From Oscillospiraceae bacterium (lineage in GTDB: Bacteria; Bacillota; Clostridia; Oscillospirales; Acutalibacteraceae), in assembly GCA_015066295.1 (NCBI GenBank), contig SVOR01000019.1, forward strand, positions 1-35,395: a stretch of 35,395 nt of DNA, read 5' to 3'. The notes below the pieces were generated by a model that searched no databases, had not been told where the DNA came from, and saw nothing but the letters and a program-made list of their open reading frames with translations. Position 1 is the stretch's first letter. Every line of letters begins with the position of its first letter. The position numbers and the translations under genes are program-made. Of the stretch, positions 21,780 through 29,849 are shown piece after piece.

Positions 21780-23600
21780 ATGATTCGTGCGCACATACTT
21801 GTTTGCGGCGGTACAGGCTGTACTTCCTCGGGTAGTGTATCTATCCAGCAGAAGTTTGCCGAGAGTCTTGAGAAAAACGGACTCGCCGATGAAGTAAAAA
21901 TTGTACAAACCGGTTGTTTCGGTCTTTGTGCATTGGGACCGGTTGTTATCGTTCATCCCGACGGCACCTTCTACAGCCGTGTTGAAGCCGATGACGTTGA
22001 CGAAATCGTTACCGAGCATCTTTTAAAGGGACGTGTTGTTGAACGCCTCGTTTACAGTGATACAGGTTCGGATGAAGTAGTTGACGTAAAGAACGTTGCA
22101 CTCAGCGATACCGCTTTCTATAAGACTCAGAACCGTGTTGTTCTTCGTAACTGCGGTGTTATCAATCCTGAAAGCATTGATGAATATATCGCTATGGACG
22201 GCTATGCAGCACTCGGTAAGGTTCTTACCGAAATGACACCCGATGATGTTATTAAGTGCATCACCGATTCAGGTCTTCGCGGTCGTGGCGGCGGCGGCTT
22301 CCCGACAGGTCGTAAGTGGGCTTTAACAGCTCCCAACCAGGCTGATCAGAAGTACGTTGTATGTAATGCCGACGAGGGTGACCCCGGTGCATTTATGGAC
22401 CGTTCGGTACTTGAAGGCGACCCCCACTGTCTTGTTGAGGCTATGGCTATTGCAGGTTACGCTATCGGCGCTACCGAGGGTTACGTTTACGTTCGTGCTG
22501 AGTACCCGATTGCCGTTGCTCGTTTACAGATTGCTATCGACCAGGCTCGTGAATACGGTCTTCTCGGTAAAAATATATTTGGTTCAGGCTTTGATTTCGA
22601 TTTACATATTCGTCTTGGTGCAGGTGCATTCGTTTGCGGTGAGGAAACCGCACTTATGACCTCTATCGAGGGTAACCGTGGTGAGCCGAGACCCCGTCCG
22701 CCTTATCCGGCAGTTAAGGGTCTGTTTGGTAAGCCCACCGTTGAAAACAACGTTGAAACCTTTGCTAACGTACCTCAGATTATCCTTCGCGGTGCTGAGT
22801 GGTTTGCTTCAATGGGTACCGAGAAATCAAAGGGTACAAAGGTATTCGCTCTTGGTGGTAAAATCAAGAACACAGGTCTTGTAGAAATTCCGATGGGTAC
22901 TACACTTCGCGAAATCATCGAGGACATCGGTGGCGGCATACCGAACGGCAAGAAGTTCAAGGCTGCTCAGACCGGTGGTCCTTCAGGCGGATGTATTCCT
23001 GCAAGCCTTATGGATACCGAGGTTGATTACGATAACCTCGTTGCCATCGGCTGTATGATGGGTTCAGGTGGTCTTATCGTAATGGACGAAGAAAACTGTA
23101 TGGTTGATATGGCTAAGTTCTTCCTCGAGTTCACCGTTGATGAATCTTGCGGTAAGTGTACACCTTGTCGCGTAGGTACCAAGAGACTTCTTGAAATGCT
23201 CGATAAGATTACTTCTGGTAAGGGCACTCTCGAAGATATCGATAAGATTGAAGAGCTTTGTAACTACATTAAGGCAAACTCCTTGTGCGGACTTGGACAG
23301 ACTGCTCCTAACCCCGTACTTTCAACACTCAACTTCTTCCGTGACGAGTATATCTCTCACGTTGTTGATAAGAAGTGTCCCGCAGGCGTATGTAAGGACC
23401 TTCTCACATTCACAATCGATAAAGATAAGTGTATCGGTTGCGGTATGTGTGCAAGAAACTGCCCTGCAGATGCTATCATTAAGACCGATTACGTAGCACC
23501 CGGTCACAAATTACCGTCCTATGAAATACTTGCTGATAAGTGCGTTAAGTGTGGCGCTTGTATCGGTAACTGTAAGTTCAAGGCAATATCTAAGAAGTAA
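21780..23600 (+). CDS. Hydrogenase NuoF-like flavoprotein subunit
   Basis: This 606-residue subunit (HydB/HymB/NuoF type) of the NADH-dependent hydrogenase oxidises or reduces NAD(H) with FMN. Domains: an N-terminal [2Fe-2S] thioredoxin-like domain (C9, C14, C46, C50); the FMN/NADH core with GRGGGGFPTGRKW at about 168-180 and CNADEGDPGAFMDR; a [4Fe-4S] site ESCGKCTPCR near 455-463; and two C-terminal ferredoxin motifs (from about 550 and 585). These extra domains are typical of bifurcating or NADH-linked hydrogenases. GGGAGG lies 8 nt before the ATG. Strong codon bias points to high expression. Confidence 0.96.
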   Translation: MIRAHILVCGGTGCTSSGSVSIQQKFAESLEKNGLADEVKIVQTGCFGLCALGPVVIVHPDGTFYSRVEADDVDEIVTEHLLKGRVVERLVYSDTGSDEVVDVKNVALSDTAFYKTQNRVVLRNCGVINPESIDEYIAMDGYAALGKVLTEMTPDDVIKCITDSGLRGRGGGGFPTGRKWALTAPNQADQKYVVCNADEGDPGAFMDRSVLEGDPHCLVEAMAIAGYAIGATEGYVYVRAEYPIAVARLQIAIDQAREYGLLGKNIFGSGFDFDLHIRLGAGAFVCGEETALMTSIEGNRGEPRPRPPYPAVKGLFGKPTVENNVETFANVPQIILRGAEWFASMGTEKSKGTKVFALGGKIKNTGLVEIPMGTTLREIIEDIGGGIPNGKKFKAAQTGGPSGGCIPASLMDTEVDYDNLVAIGCMMGSGGLIVMDEENCMVDMAKFFLEFTVDESCGKCTPCRVGTKRLLEMLDKITSGKGTLEDIDKIEELCNYIKANSLCGLGQTAPNPVLSTLNFFRDEYISHVVDKKCPAGVCKDLLTFTIDKDKCIGCGMCARNCPADAIIKTDYVAPGHKLPSYEILADKCVKCGACIGNCKFKAISKK

Positions 23601-23619
23601 GAAAGGAGCCTGAGTTATA

Positions 23620-25356
23620 ATGGAAATGGTAAATCTTAAAGTTAATGGAATCCCCGTAAGCGTTCCGAAGGGCTCCACCATTTTGGAGGCTGCCCGTAAA
23701 GCAGGCGTTGAAATCCCAACACTCTGCTATATGAAAGATAAAAACGAAATCGGCGCTTGCCGTATTTGTGTTGTTGAGGCAACAGGCGCACGCGGTCTTG
23801 TTACCGCTTGTGTATACCCCGTAACTGAGGGTATGGAGGTTCAAACCAATACTGCCAAGGTTCAAAAGGCACGTAAGACCACCCTCGAGCTTATTCTTTC
23901 AACACACGATAAGAAGTGTCTTTCTTGCCCGCGTTCAACCAACTGCGAATTGCAGAAGCTTTGTCTTGAATACGGTGTAGACGAGGGCGCATTTGACGGT
24001 TACAAGCCCGTTTACGAGCTTGAAACAACAACTGCTCACCTTGTAAGAGACAATAATAAGTGTATTCTTTGCCGTCGTTGCGTTGCTGCTTGTCAGGAGC
24101 AGTACGTAAGCGTTATCGGTGCTAACGACCGTGGTATTGATACTTCTATCGGTACTCCGTTCAGACTCGACCTTAACAACGTTCCCTGTATTTCTTGCGG
24201 TCAGTGTACTGCAGTTTGTCCCACAGGCGCACTTACCGAAAAGGACGATACCGACAAGGTTTGGGAGGCTTTATCCGACCCGACCAAGCACGTAGTTGTT
24301 CAGACAGCTCCGTCTATCCGTGCAACACTTGGTGAGTGCTTCGGTATGCCTATCGGCTCAAACGTTGAGGGCAAAATGGTTGCCGCTCTCCGTCGCCTTG
24401 GTTTTGACAAGGTATTTGATACCGACTTCGCTGCCGACCTTACAATCGTAGAAGAGGCTAACGAGCTTGTTGAGCGCATTAAGAATGGCGGCACATTGCC
24501 GATGATTACTTCTTGCTCACCCGGTTGGGTTAAGTTCTGTGAGTATTATTATCCCGATATGCTCGCTCACTTATCATCTTGTAAGTCACCTCAGCAGATG
24601 GCAGGTGCCGTAATTAAGACCTACTATGCTGAGAAGGCAGGCATCGACGCTAAGGATATCGTTAGCGTATCGGTTATGCCCTGTACAGCTAAGAAGTTCG
24701 AAATCGGTCGTCCCGACCAGAGCGCAGCAGGCGTTCCCGACGTTGATATTGCTATCACAACACGTGAGCTCGCTCGTATGATTGACCGTGCAGGTCTTAA
24801 GTTCACCGCATTACCTGATGAAGAGTTTGACAGTCCTCTTGGCGAGGATACCGGCGCAGCCGTTATCTTCGGTGCAACAGGCGGTGTTATGGAAGCTGCT
24901 GTTCGTACAGCAAACGCTTGGCTTAATGGTGCTACCGAGGCTATCGACCTCGAAGCTGTTCGTGGCACAATGGGCTTAAAGCAGGCAACAGTTAATGTTG
25001 GCGGTACCGACTTAAAGGTTGCTGTTGCTTCGGGCGCAGGCGCTGCTAAGTACGTTATGGACCAGCTTAAAAACGGTAATCCTCAGGGTTGGGGCTTTAT
25101 CGAGATTATGGGATGCCCCGGCGGCTGTGTAAACGGCGGCGGTCAGCCCATCCAGCCTCAGTACGTACGCGATACAGTTGATTTAAAGGCTGTTCGTGCA
25201 AAGGCACTTTACGACCAGGATGCAGCTATGACACTTCGTATGTCACACGAGTCACCTGTTATAAAGACACTTTACAGCGAGTGGTATGACGGTTTCGGCG
25301 GCCACAAGGCTCACCACGACCTCCATACAACCTACGTAGAGCGTAAGAAATATTAA
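23620..25356 (+). CDS. hydA: [FeFe]-hydrogenase catalytic subunit, NADH-dependent type
   Basis: The 578-residue H2-evolving (or bifurcating) enzyme has the M3 layout: an N-terminal [2Fe-2S] domain (C36, C47, C50, C64), a His-Cys3 cluster (H96, C100, C103, C109), and two [4Fe-4S] motifs (C148-C158, C190-C200). The H-cluster domain follows, with C355 in VMPCTAKKFE and C499/C503 in IMGCPGGCVNGGGQP. The first loop reads TSCSPGW: C299 is kept but residue 300 is Ser, where the model enzyme CpI has a second Cys. It pairs with the NuoE- and NuoF-like subunits to recycle NADH and ferredoxin during fermentation. The maturases HydE, HydF and HydG are not in this window. Confidence 0.96.
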   Translation: MEMVNLKVNGIPVSVPKGSTILEAARKAGVEIPTLCYMKDKNEIGACRICVVEATGARGLVTACVYPVTEGMEVQTNTAKVQKARKTTLELILSTHDKKCLSCPRSTNCELQKLCLEYGVDEGAFDGYKPVYELETTTAHLVRDNNKCILCRRCVAACQEQYVSVIGANDRGIDTSIGTPFRLDLNNVPCISCGQCTAVCPTGALTEKDDTDKVWEALSDPTKHVVVQTAPSIRATLGECFGMPIGSNVEGKMVAALRRLGFDKVFDTDFAADLTIVEEANELVERIKNGGTLPMITSCSPGWVKFCEYYYPDMLAHLSSCKSPQQMAGAVIKTYYAEKAGIDAKDIVSVSVMPCTAKKFEIGRPDQSAAGVPDVDIAITTRELARMIDRAGLKFTALPDEEFDSPLGEDTGAAVIFGATGGVMEAAVRTANAWLNGATEAIDLEAVRGTMGLKQATVNVGGTDLKVAVASGAGAAKYVMDQLKNGNPQGWGFIEIMGCPGGCVNGGGQPIQPQYVRDTVDLKAVRAKALYDQDAAMTLRMSHESPVIKTLYSEWYDGFGGHKAHHDLHTTYVERKKY

Positions 25357-25360
25357 TTTG

Positions 25361-25389
25361 AAAAAGGAACGCGAAAGCGTTCCTTTTTT
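25361..25389 (+). terminator. Terminator of the hydrogenase operon
   Basis: AAAAAGGAACGC pairs with GCGTTCCTTTTT around a GAAA tetraloop, with a T-run, directly after hydA. Confidence 0.93.
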
Positions 25390-25390
25390 T

Positions 25391-25425
25391 AGGATTTAGG
25401 ATATAGGGGTTAGGATTTAGGATAA
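25391..25425. repeat. Five-copy heptamer repeat AGGATTT-like
   Basis: Five consecutive 7-nt units: AGGATTT, AGGATAT, AGGGGTT, AGGATTT, AGGATAA. They lie between the hydrogenase terminator and the lysine-riboswitch promoter. This is simple-sequence DNA that could vary in copy number by slippage; it has no coding potential. Confidence 0.85.
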
Positions 25426-25430
25426 AGTTA

Positions 25431-25459
25431 TTGACTTATTTGTCGTATTGTGGTAATAT
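25431..25459 (+). promoter_or_regulatory. Promoter of the lysine-riboswitch transcript
   Basis: TTGACT (25431-25436), 17 bp, TAATAT (25454-25459). Transcription would begin near 25466, just before the aptamer. Confidence 0.75.
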
Positions 25460-25473
25460 GCTTTTATAGAAAT

Positions 25474-25699
25474 TTGATAGAGGTTGCGATGCTTATCAGT
25501 AGCCCGTGTTTTGCGCGGTAACGTGACGGGGGAAAGGAACCATCGCCGAAGTGATAAATGCTTTACCGAGTGTTTGTTGCTGGTTTATTGCAGAATATGT
25601 AATCGACTGTCACTTTTTCCGTGGAGCGCTATCTTTCGACAAATTTATTATTGTAAACTTTGTCGCGGTAACACTTCTCGTTACCGCGATTTTTATTTT
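25474..25699 (+). promoter_or_regulatory. Lysine riboswitch (L-box) with transcription terminator
   Basis: The aptamer (about 25474-25618) shows the conserved lysine-riboswitch blocks in order: GATAGAGGTTGCGA, then AGTA, then GGGGGAAAGG, then ATCGCCGAAGTGAT, then GACTGTCAC closing P1. The expression platform contains a terminator (25663-25672 with 25680-25689, then TTTTATTTTT). A competing stem CGACAAA (25637-25643) with TTTGTCG (25659-25665) overlaps the base of that terminator and can act as anti-terminator. Lysine binding should favour termination, so the downstream transporter is made when lysine is scarce. This explains the 358 bp between hydA and the transporter gene. Confidence 0.92.
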
Positions 25700-25714
25700 T
25701 AGGAGGTTTAAAAA

Positions 25715-27331
25715 ATGCAGGCAAAGAAAATTATTCCCAAGCTGCTCATAATTGCCTTCGTTATTGGTTTTGGCGTGCTTTGTGCATTTAAGGGCGACGT
25801 AACCAATCCCGTTGGTACATTATGGTCATTATTCCCGCCGGTAGTTGCTATCGGTCTCGCACTACTTACAAAAGAGGTTTATTCTTCTCTCTTTGTAGGT
25901 ATTTTGGTTGGCGGCTTGCTCGCTACCAAGTTTAATCCCATCCACACAATCGACTCGGTTACCACCGACGGCTTTATTTCGGCCGTTTCGGGCACAGCAG
26001 GTATATTTATATTCTTAGTGCTCCTCGGTGTTGTTGTTGCTCTGCTTAATAAGGCAGGCGGCTCACGCGCATTTGGCAACTGGGCGGCTAAGCACGTTAA
26101 AACTAAGGTTGGCGCCGCACTTGCTACCTTTGCTTTCGGCGTACTTATCTTTATCGACGACTATTTCAACTGCTTAACAGTTGGTGCCGTTATGCGTCCC
26201 GTTACCGATAAAACCAAGATTTCACGTTCCAAGCTCGCATATTTAATAGATGCTACTGCAGCACCCATTTGTATGATTGCTCCGATTTCTTCCTGGGCAG
26301 CAGCAGTTTCATCTTATGCTCCCGACGGTCAGGGCTTGTCACTCTTTATTCAGGCAATTCCTTATAACTTCTATTCACTTATGACCTTCGTGTTCATCAT
26401 CGCTTTAACCCTTATGAAGTTCGACTACGGCCCGATGAAGCTCCACGAAGCTAACGCTATGAACGGTGACCTATTTACGTCGGGCGAAAAGGTAGGCAAC
26501 GATGATGAAGAGCCTGCTACTTCAAAGGCAAAGGTTATCGACCTTGTTTTACCGATAGTTATATTGATTATTGTATGCGTATTCGCTTTATTCTACGTTG
26601 GTAGATGTATGGGCGAAGAGTGGGTATTTGCATCGGCTAATTATGATAAGTCGTTAGGCTTTGTTGATGCGTTTGCTAATACCGATGCTACAGTTGGTCT
26701 TCCTTGGGGCGGACTTGTTGCACTTGTCCTTGTTATGATTTACTTCATCGCTCGCCGCCTCGTTACCTTTAAAGAGGCTATGGAGTGCATTCCCAAGGGC
26801 TTTATGGCTATGGTACCCGCAATCCTTATTCTTACAATGGCTACAACCCTTAAGAATATGACCGGTCTTCTTGATTCGGACGCATTTGTTAAAGCAGCAC
26901 TTGCTAACGCAGGCGGTCTTGATAAATTCTTACCGGCTATCATATTCCTTGTTGCTTGCGGTATTTCATTTGCTACAGGTACTTCATGGGGAACCTTCGG
27001 TATTCTTATCCCGATTGTTACTTCAATTTTCCCCGTTGGCAGCACAGTTGGTATCATCGGTATGTCGGCTTGTCTTGCAGGCTCTGTTTGCGGCGACCAC
27101 TGCTCACCGATTTCTGATACAACAATTATGTCATCGGCAGGCGCTCAGTGCAACCACATCAACCACGTGTCAACACAGTTGCCTTATGCTTTAACCGTTG
27201 CAGGCATTTCGTTTGTAAGCTTCTTGTTTGCTCCGTTTATTGGCAACGCTTGGATTTGTCTTGCAATTTCGGCAGCAATGACAATTGGTACACTCTTTGT
27301 AATTAAGGCAATTACAGTTAAAAAAGCATAA
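25715..27331 (+). CDS. NhaC-family transporter under lysine control (LysW-like)
   Basis: The 538-residue integral membrane protein has roughly 11-13 hydrophobic segments of the NhaC/Na+:H+ antiporter superfamily. GVLIFIDDYFNCLTVGAVMRPVTD is the conserved intramembrane acidic motif. GTSWGTFGILIPI and AGSVCGDHCSPISDTTIMSS are also diagnostic. By annotation alone it would be called an antiporter, but the lysine riboswitch directly upstream makes lysine import (the LysW-type assignment known for such genes) much more likely. AGGAGG precedes the ATG by 8 nt. It is a single-gene transcript ended by a strong hairpin. Confidence 0.9.
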   Translation: MQAKKIIPKLLIIAFVIGFGVLCAFKGDVTNPVGTLWSLFPPVVAIGLALLTKEVYSSLFVGILVGGLLATKFNPIHTIDSVTTDGFISAVSGTAGIFIFLVLLGVVVALLNKAGGSRAFGNWAAKHVKTKVGAALATFAFGVLIFIDDYFNCLTVGAVMRPVTDKTKISRSKLAYLIDATAAPICMIAPISSWAAAVSSYAPDGQGLSLFIQAIPYNFYSLMTFVFIIALTLMKFDYGPMKLHEANAMNGDLFTSGEKVGNDDEEPATSKAKVIDLVLPIVILIIVCVFALFYVGRCMGEEWVFASANYDKSLGFVDAFANTDATVGLPWGGLVALVLVMIYFIARRLVTFKEAMECIPKGFMAMVPAILILTMATTLKNMTGLLDSDAFVKAALANAGGLDKFLPAIIFLVACGISFATGTSWGTFGILIPIVTSIFPVGSTVGIIGMSACLAGSVCGDHCSPISDTTIMSSAGAQCNHINHVSTQLPYALTVAGISFVSFLFAPFIGNAWICLAISAAMTIGTLFVIKAITVKKA

Positions 27332-27344
27332 ATAACTTGCAAAT

Positions 27345-27384
27345 AAAGGTCGTTGCATATATTATATATGTAACGACCTTTTTA
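27345..27384 (+). terminator. Terminator of the transporter gene
   Basis: A 17-bp stem with one G-U pair (27345-27361 with 27365-27381), loop TTA, then TTTATTTTT. Confidence 0.9.
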
Positions 27385-27398
27385 TTTTTGGAGATTTT

Positions 27399-28220
27399 AT
27401 GGAAAGATTTAAGGAAATTGAGCGAAGCATAATAAAACGCTACCGCAAAAAAATTTGGAATAACTTTGTCGGTGCCGTCGGGGAATATGAACTAATTAAA
27501 GAAAACGATAAAATTGCCGTATGTATTTCGGGCGGCAAGGACTCGTGGCTTATGGCAAAGTGCCTGCAAGAGCTGTGCCGTCACAGCGAGGTGCCTTTTT
27601 CGCTTGAGTTTATTGTTATGGACCCCGGCTATAATAAGGAAAACAGGGCGCTAATTGAAAAGAACGCCGAGATTTTGAACGTGCCGGTTACAATATTTGA
27701 GAGTGACATTTTTGATATAACCGAGTCGGTGGGCGGTGCGCCATGCTATTTATGCGCCAGAATGCGCCGCGGCTGCCTTTATTCTAAAGCGAAAGAAATG
27801 GGTTGCAATAAAATTGCCCTCGGCCACCATTTTGATGATGCCATTGAGACACTTTTAATGAGTATGATGTATTCATCCGAAATTAAAACAATGCTGCCCA
27901 AGCTTCACAGCACTAATTTTGAGGGTATGGAGCTTATCCGTCCGCTTTATAAGGTTAAGGAAAAGGATATTATCTCGTGGGCAGAATATAACGATTTACA
28001 CTTTTTGCAGTGCGCCTGTAAGCTGACCGCAAAGGACGTCTCACACGAGCTTGACTCAAAGCGTAAAGAAACCAAAGAGCTTATCAAATATATCAAAACT
28101 ATAAATCCCGAAATGGATGATAACGTTTTTCGCAGTATGCACAACGTGAATTTAGCGCAGATTGTCGGCTACCGAGATTCTGACAGCGGCGAAAAGCATA
28201 GTTTCTTAGAGGAATATTAA
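27399..28220 (+). CDS. TtcA-like tRNA thiolation / PP-loop ATPase
   Basis: This is a 273-residue N-type ATP pyrophosphatase. The PP-loop SGGKDS is at 44-49. CYLC (C116, C119) and C205/C207 (QCACK) could hold a [4Fe-4S] cluster, and LGHHFDDAIETLL completes the active site. It resembles TtcA, which makes 2-thiocytidine at position 32 of some tRNAs. It sits just before tRNA-Leu, which is fitting but may be chance. GGAG lies before the ATG. Related PP-loop enzymes with other substrates cannot be excluded. Confidence 0.85.
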   Translation: MERFKEIERSIIKRYRKKIWNNFVGAVGEYELIKENDKIAVCISGGKDSWLMAKCLQELCRHSEVPFSLEFIVMDPGYNKENRALIEKNAEILNVPVTIFESDIFDITESVGGAPCYLCARMRRGCLYSKAKEMGCNKIALGHHFDDAIETLLMSMMYSSEIKTMLPKLHSTNFEGMELIRPLYKVKEKDIISWAEYNDLHFLQCACKLTAKDVSHELDSKRKETKELIKYIKTINPEMDDNVFRSMHNVNLAQIVGYRDSDSGEKHSFLEEY

Positions 28221-28242
28221 CACTTAATATGATAAAAAACAC

Positions 28243-28271
28243 TTGACAAAACTGCTAAAAGTATTTATTAT
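28243..28271 (+). promoter_or_regulatory. tRNA-Leu promoter
   Basis: TTGACA (28243-28248), 17 bp, TATTAT (28266-28271), placing the start a few bases before the mature tRNA. Confidence 0.85.
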
Positions 28272-28281
28272 ATTAAGGTAC

Positions 28282-28368
28282 GCCGATGTGGTGGAATAGG
28301 CAGACACAAGGGACTTAAAATCCCTCGGTAGCAATATCGTACCGGTTCAAGTCCGGTCATCGGCACCA
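28282..28368 (+). tRNA. tRNA-Leu (anticodon TAA)
   Basis: An 87-nt class II tRNA including an encoded CCA. The acceptor stem is GCCGATG (28282-28288) with CATCGGC (28358-28364). The anticodon loop CTTAAAA gives anticodon TAA. A long variable arm follows, and the T-arm contains GGTTCAAGTCC. It has its own promoter and terminator. Confidence 0.96.
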
Positions 28369-28375
28369 AAGCATT

Positions 28376-28424
28376 CAAACCCGAACCTTTTACCGATCGG
28401 TGAAACGTTCGGGTTTGTTGTTTT
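28376..28424 (+). terminator. tRNA-Leu terminator, long composite hairpin
   Basis: An outer 11-bp stem (28376-28386 with 28407-28417) encloses an inner self-complementary segment around ACCGATCGGT, giving an almost continuous 42-nt hairpin. It is followed by U-rich GTTGTTTTC. Confidence 0.85.
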
Positions 28425-28452
28425 CTTAAAAGATGTTAAATAGCCTTTGTTT

Positions 28453-28487
28453 GTGGCAGTACAGAGTATTTCGCTCTGTACTGCCAC
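28453..28487. repeat. Isolated 14-bp inverted repeat
   Basis: GTGGCAGTACAGAG (28453-28466) pairs perfectly with 28474-28487 around the loop TATTTCG. No T-run follows. It lies between the tRNA terminator and the AT-rich lipoprotein gene, 43 bp before that gene's start. It could be a REP/MITE-type remnant or a leader hairpin. The rest of the 28221-28529 gap holds the tRNA and its signals. Confidence 0.6.
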
Positions 28488-28529
28488 TACTTCGTTTCAA
28501 TGAATTTCGTAAATAAAGGAGATTTTGAA

Positions 28530-29216
28530 ATGAAGACCACAAAAACAAGAATTATTTTCTTTACCATTGCACTTACATATAATTTAATATTGGGATTTTT
28601 CTTAAGAGACTTGCTTGTTTTATCTGTGGTTTTAATTTTATCTTTTTCTGCGTGTGGTACTAATCAAGAGAATAACAGCGAAAATGACTTACCCATTAAT
28701 AATTCACAAACTGATATTGATACAAGCAAATATATTATACAAACACCCTTTTACCAAATATATGAGGAAGATTTACAAAAATATAAATATAGAATAACAA
28801 GCGGTAAAGATGTTTTGGTTGAAGATATAAAAACAGGAACAGAGCCACAAATTGAAGACAAAGGCGACGGAATCATTAGATTGTTTTTAGGTTTTGGCAC
28901 TAATGCTTTTTCTGTAAAATATTTTAATGTCTATGACAAAAAGAGGTCTGAAGAATTTAATCCATATACGATATATGCAGATTATGTTGATACCAAGGAA
29001 AAAGAATATTATATTGCATATTTCAAACCTGAAGAAAAGCCAAAACTTTATATAAAAGGATTTTTTGATTGTTCGGAATTTTCAAATGAATTAGATTTGA
29101 ATTTTTCTATGGCAACTTGCGAGAAACTTATTTTTCTAAATGAAGAAGAAATTTATATTGAGTATATAGATAACAATTCAGAAATCATTAAAAAAGTTGT
29201 TAATTTTAAAAATTAA
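28530..29216 (+). CDS. AT-rich orphan exported protein, probable lipoprotein
   Basis: This is a 228-residue protein with no recognised domain. The N-terminus is odd. A basic start and a first hydrophobic stretch (IIFFTIALTYNLILGFFL) are followed by a second hydrophobic stretch ending in the lipobox-like SFSAC before a Ser/Asn-rich linker. It thus looks as if a membrane helix has been placed ahead of a lipoprotein signal peptide. The mature part is acidic and rich in Tyr, Asp and Glu. The ATG at 28530 with GGAG 8 nt upstream is preferred to that at 28500. Composition is much more AT-rich than the core genes, suggesting horizontal gain. Confidence 0.65.
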   Translation: MKTTKTRIIFFTIALTYNLILGFFLRDLLVLSVVLILSFSACGTNQENNSENDLPINNSQTDIDTSKYIIQTPFYQIYEEDLQKYKYRITSGKDVLVEDIKTGTEPQIEDKGDGIIRLFLGFGTNAFSVKYFNVYDKKRSEEFNPYTIYADYVDTKEKEYYIAYFKPEEKPKLYIKGFFDCSEFSNELDLNFSMATCEKLIFLNEEEIYIEYIDNNSEIIKKVVNFKN

Positions 29217-29227
29217 ATTATTAATGC

Positions 29228-29306
29228 AAAGAAAATCAGGTTTTCAACCAGTTTTTTTCGGACACGAGAGCCAAAAACCCCGTTCACGAAAGCGGGCGGG
29301 ATTTTT
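29228..29306. repeat. 3' repeat copy A (AAAGAAAATCAGGTTTT...CGGGATTTTT)
   Basis: An about 80-nt segment begins with AAAGAAAATCAGGTTTT and ACCAGTT and ends with CCCGTTCACGAAAG...CGGGATTTTT. The same blocks in the same order recur at 29850-29934. The last part folds as a hairpin followed by Ts and probably terminates the upstream gene. Confidence 0.65.
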
Positions 29307-29344
29307 GGGAAATAAGAAGTAATAGGTAAGAGGTAATAAGTATT

Positions 29345-29362
29345 GCGGCTGTGCCGCTTTTA
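29345..29362 (+). terminator. Short GC hairpin with T-run
   Basis: GCGGC-TGT-GCCGC (29345-29357) is followed by TTTTATT. It lies after a GTAATAGGTAAGAGGTAATAAG-like low-complexity stretch (about 29319-29341) and before the next gene. Confidence 0.5.
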
Positions 29363-29391
29363 TTGTATAATAAACCCAAGGCGGTGATTAT

Positions 29392-29847
29392 ATGAACAAG
29401 CGGAAAAACATTATAGTTATAAGCATAATTTGTGTTGTGGTTATTGCAATAATTGTTGGTTTATATGCTTTTATAAATTATATCATACCAAGAACGTATT
29501 CCTCTGCAAGACAAGAGTGCAAAAAAGTTCTAAACAAATACCAAATTGAGATGGAACAAATTGCTGTTGATTCTTTAAAAACAAATAATTCAGGTGATTT
29601 TAGAGATTATTTTTATAGTTGTTATCAAGAAGAGGGTTTCGTTAAATTTGATATTGATGCGCAAGGTTTTCTTGGTGGACAGTATTGGGAATTGGTTTAT
29701 ACGCAGGACGGAAAATTTTATGGTGAAACGGAATCGTATTTGCACGAAGAAACCAACGGAAACAATATTGTTAGAGCAGAAAAGATTAATGAACATTGGT
29801 GGTATCTTTGGACAGATTATGACGGTACCGATAGAAGTTATAAATAA
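29392..29847 (+). CDS. AT-rich orphan membrane-anchored protein
   Basis: This is a 151-residue protein with one strong N-terminal transmembrane helix (about 7-33) preceded by basic residues. The predicted external domain, rich in Tyr and Trp (GGQYWELVYTQDGKFYGE and WWYLWTDYDG), looks beta-rich. I do not recognise the family. AAGGCGGTG lies just before the ATG. Like the gene before it, it is AT-rich and is followed by a copy of the same 3' repeat, so both may have arrived or spread with that repeat. Confidence 0.68.
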   Translation: MNKRKNIIVISIICVVVIAIIVGLYAFINYIIPRTYSSARQECKKVLNKYQIEMEQIAVDSLKTNNSGDFRDYFYSCYQEEGFVKFDIDAQGFLGGQYWELVYTQDGKFYGETESYLHEETNGNNIVRAEKINEHWWYLWTDYDGTDRSYK

Positions 29848-29849
29848 TT

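Noticed and set aside
25391..25425. CRISPR array
   Set aside because: The units are 7 nt and contiguous, without spacers.
25484..25751. Small overlapping reading frames in the hydA-transporter gap
   Set aside because: They fall within the lysine riboswitch aptamer and terminator, which fully explains the sequence.
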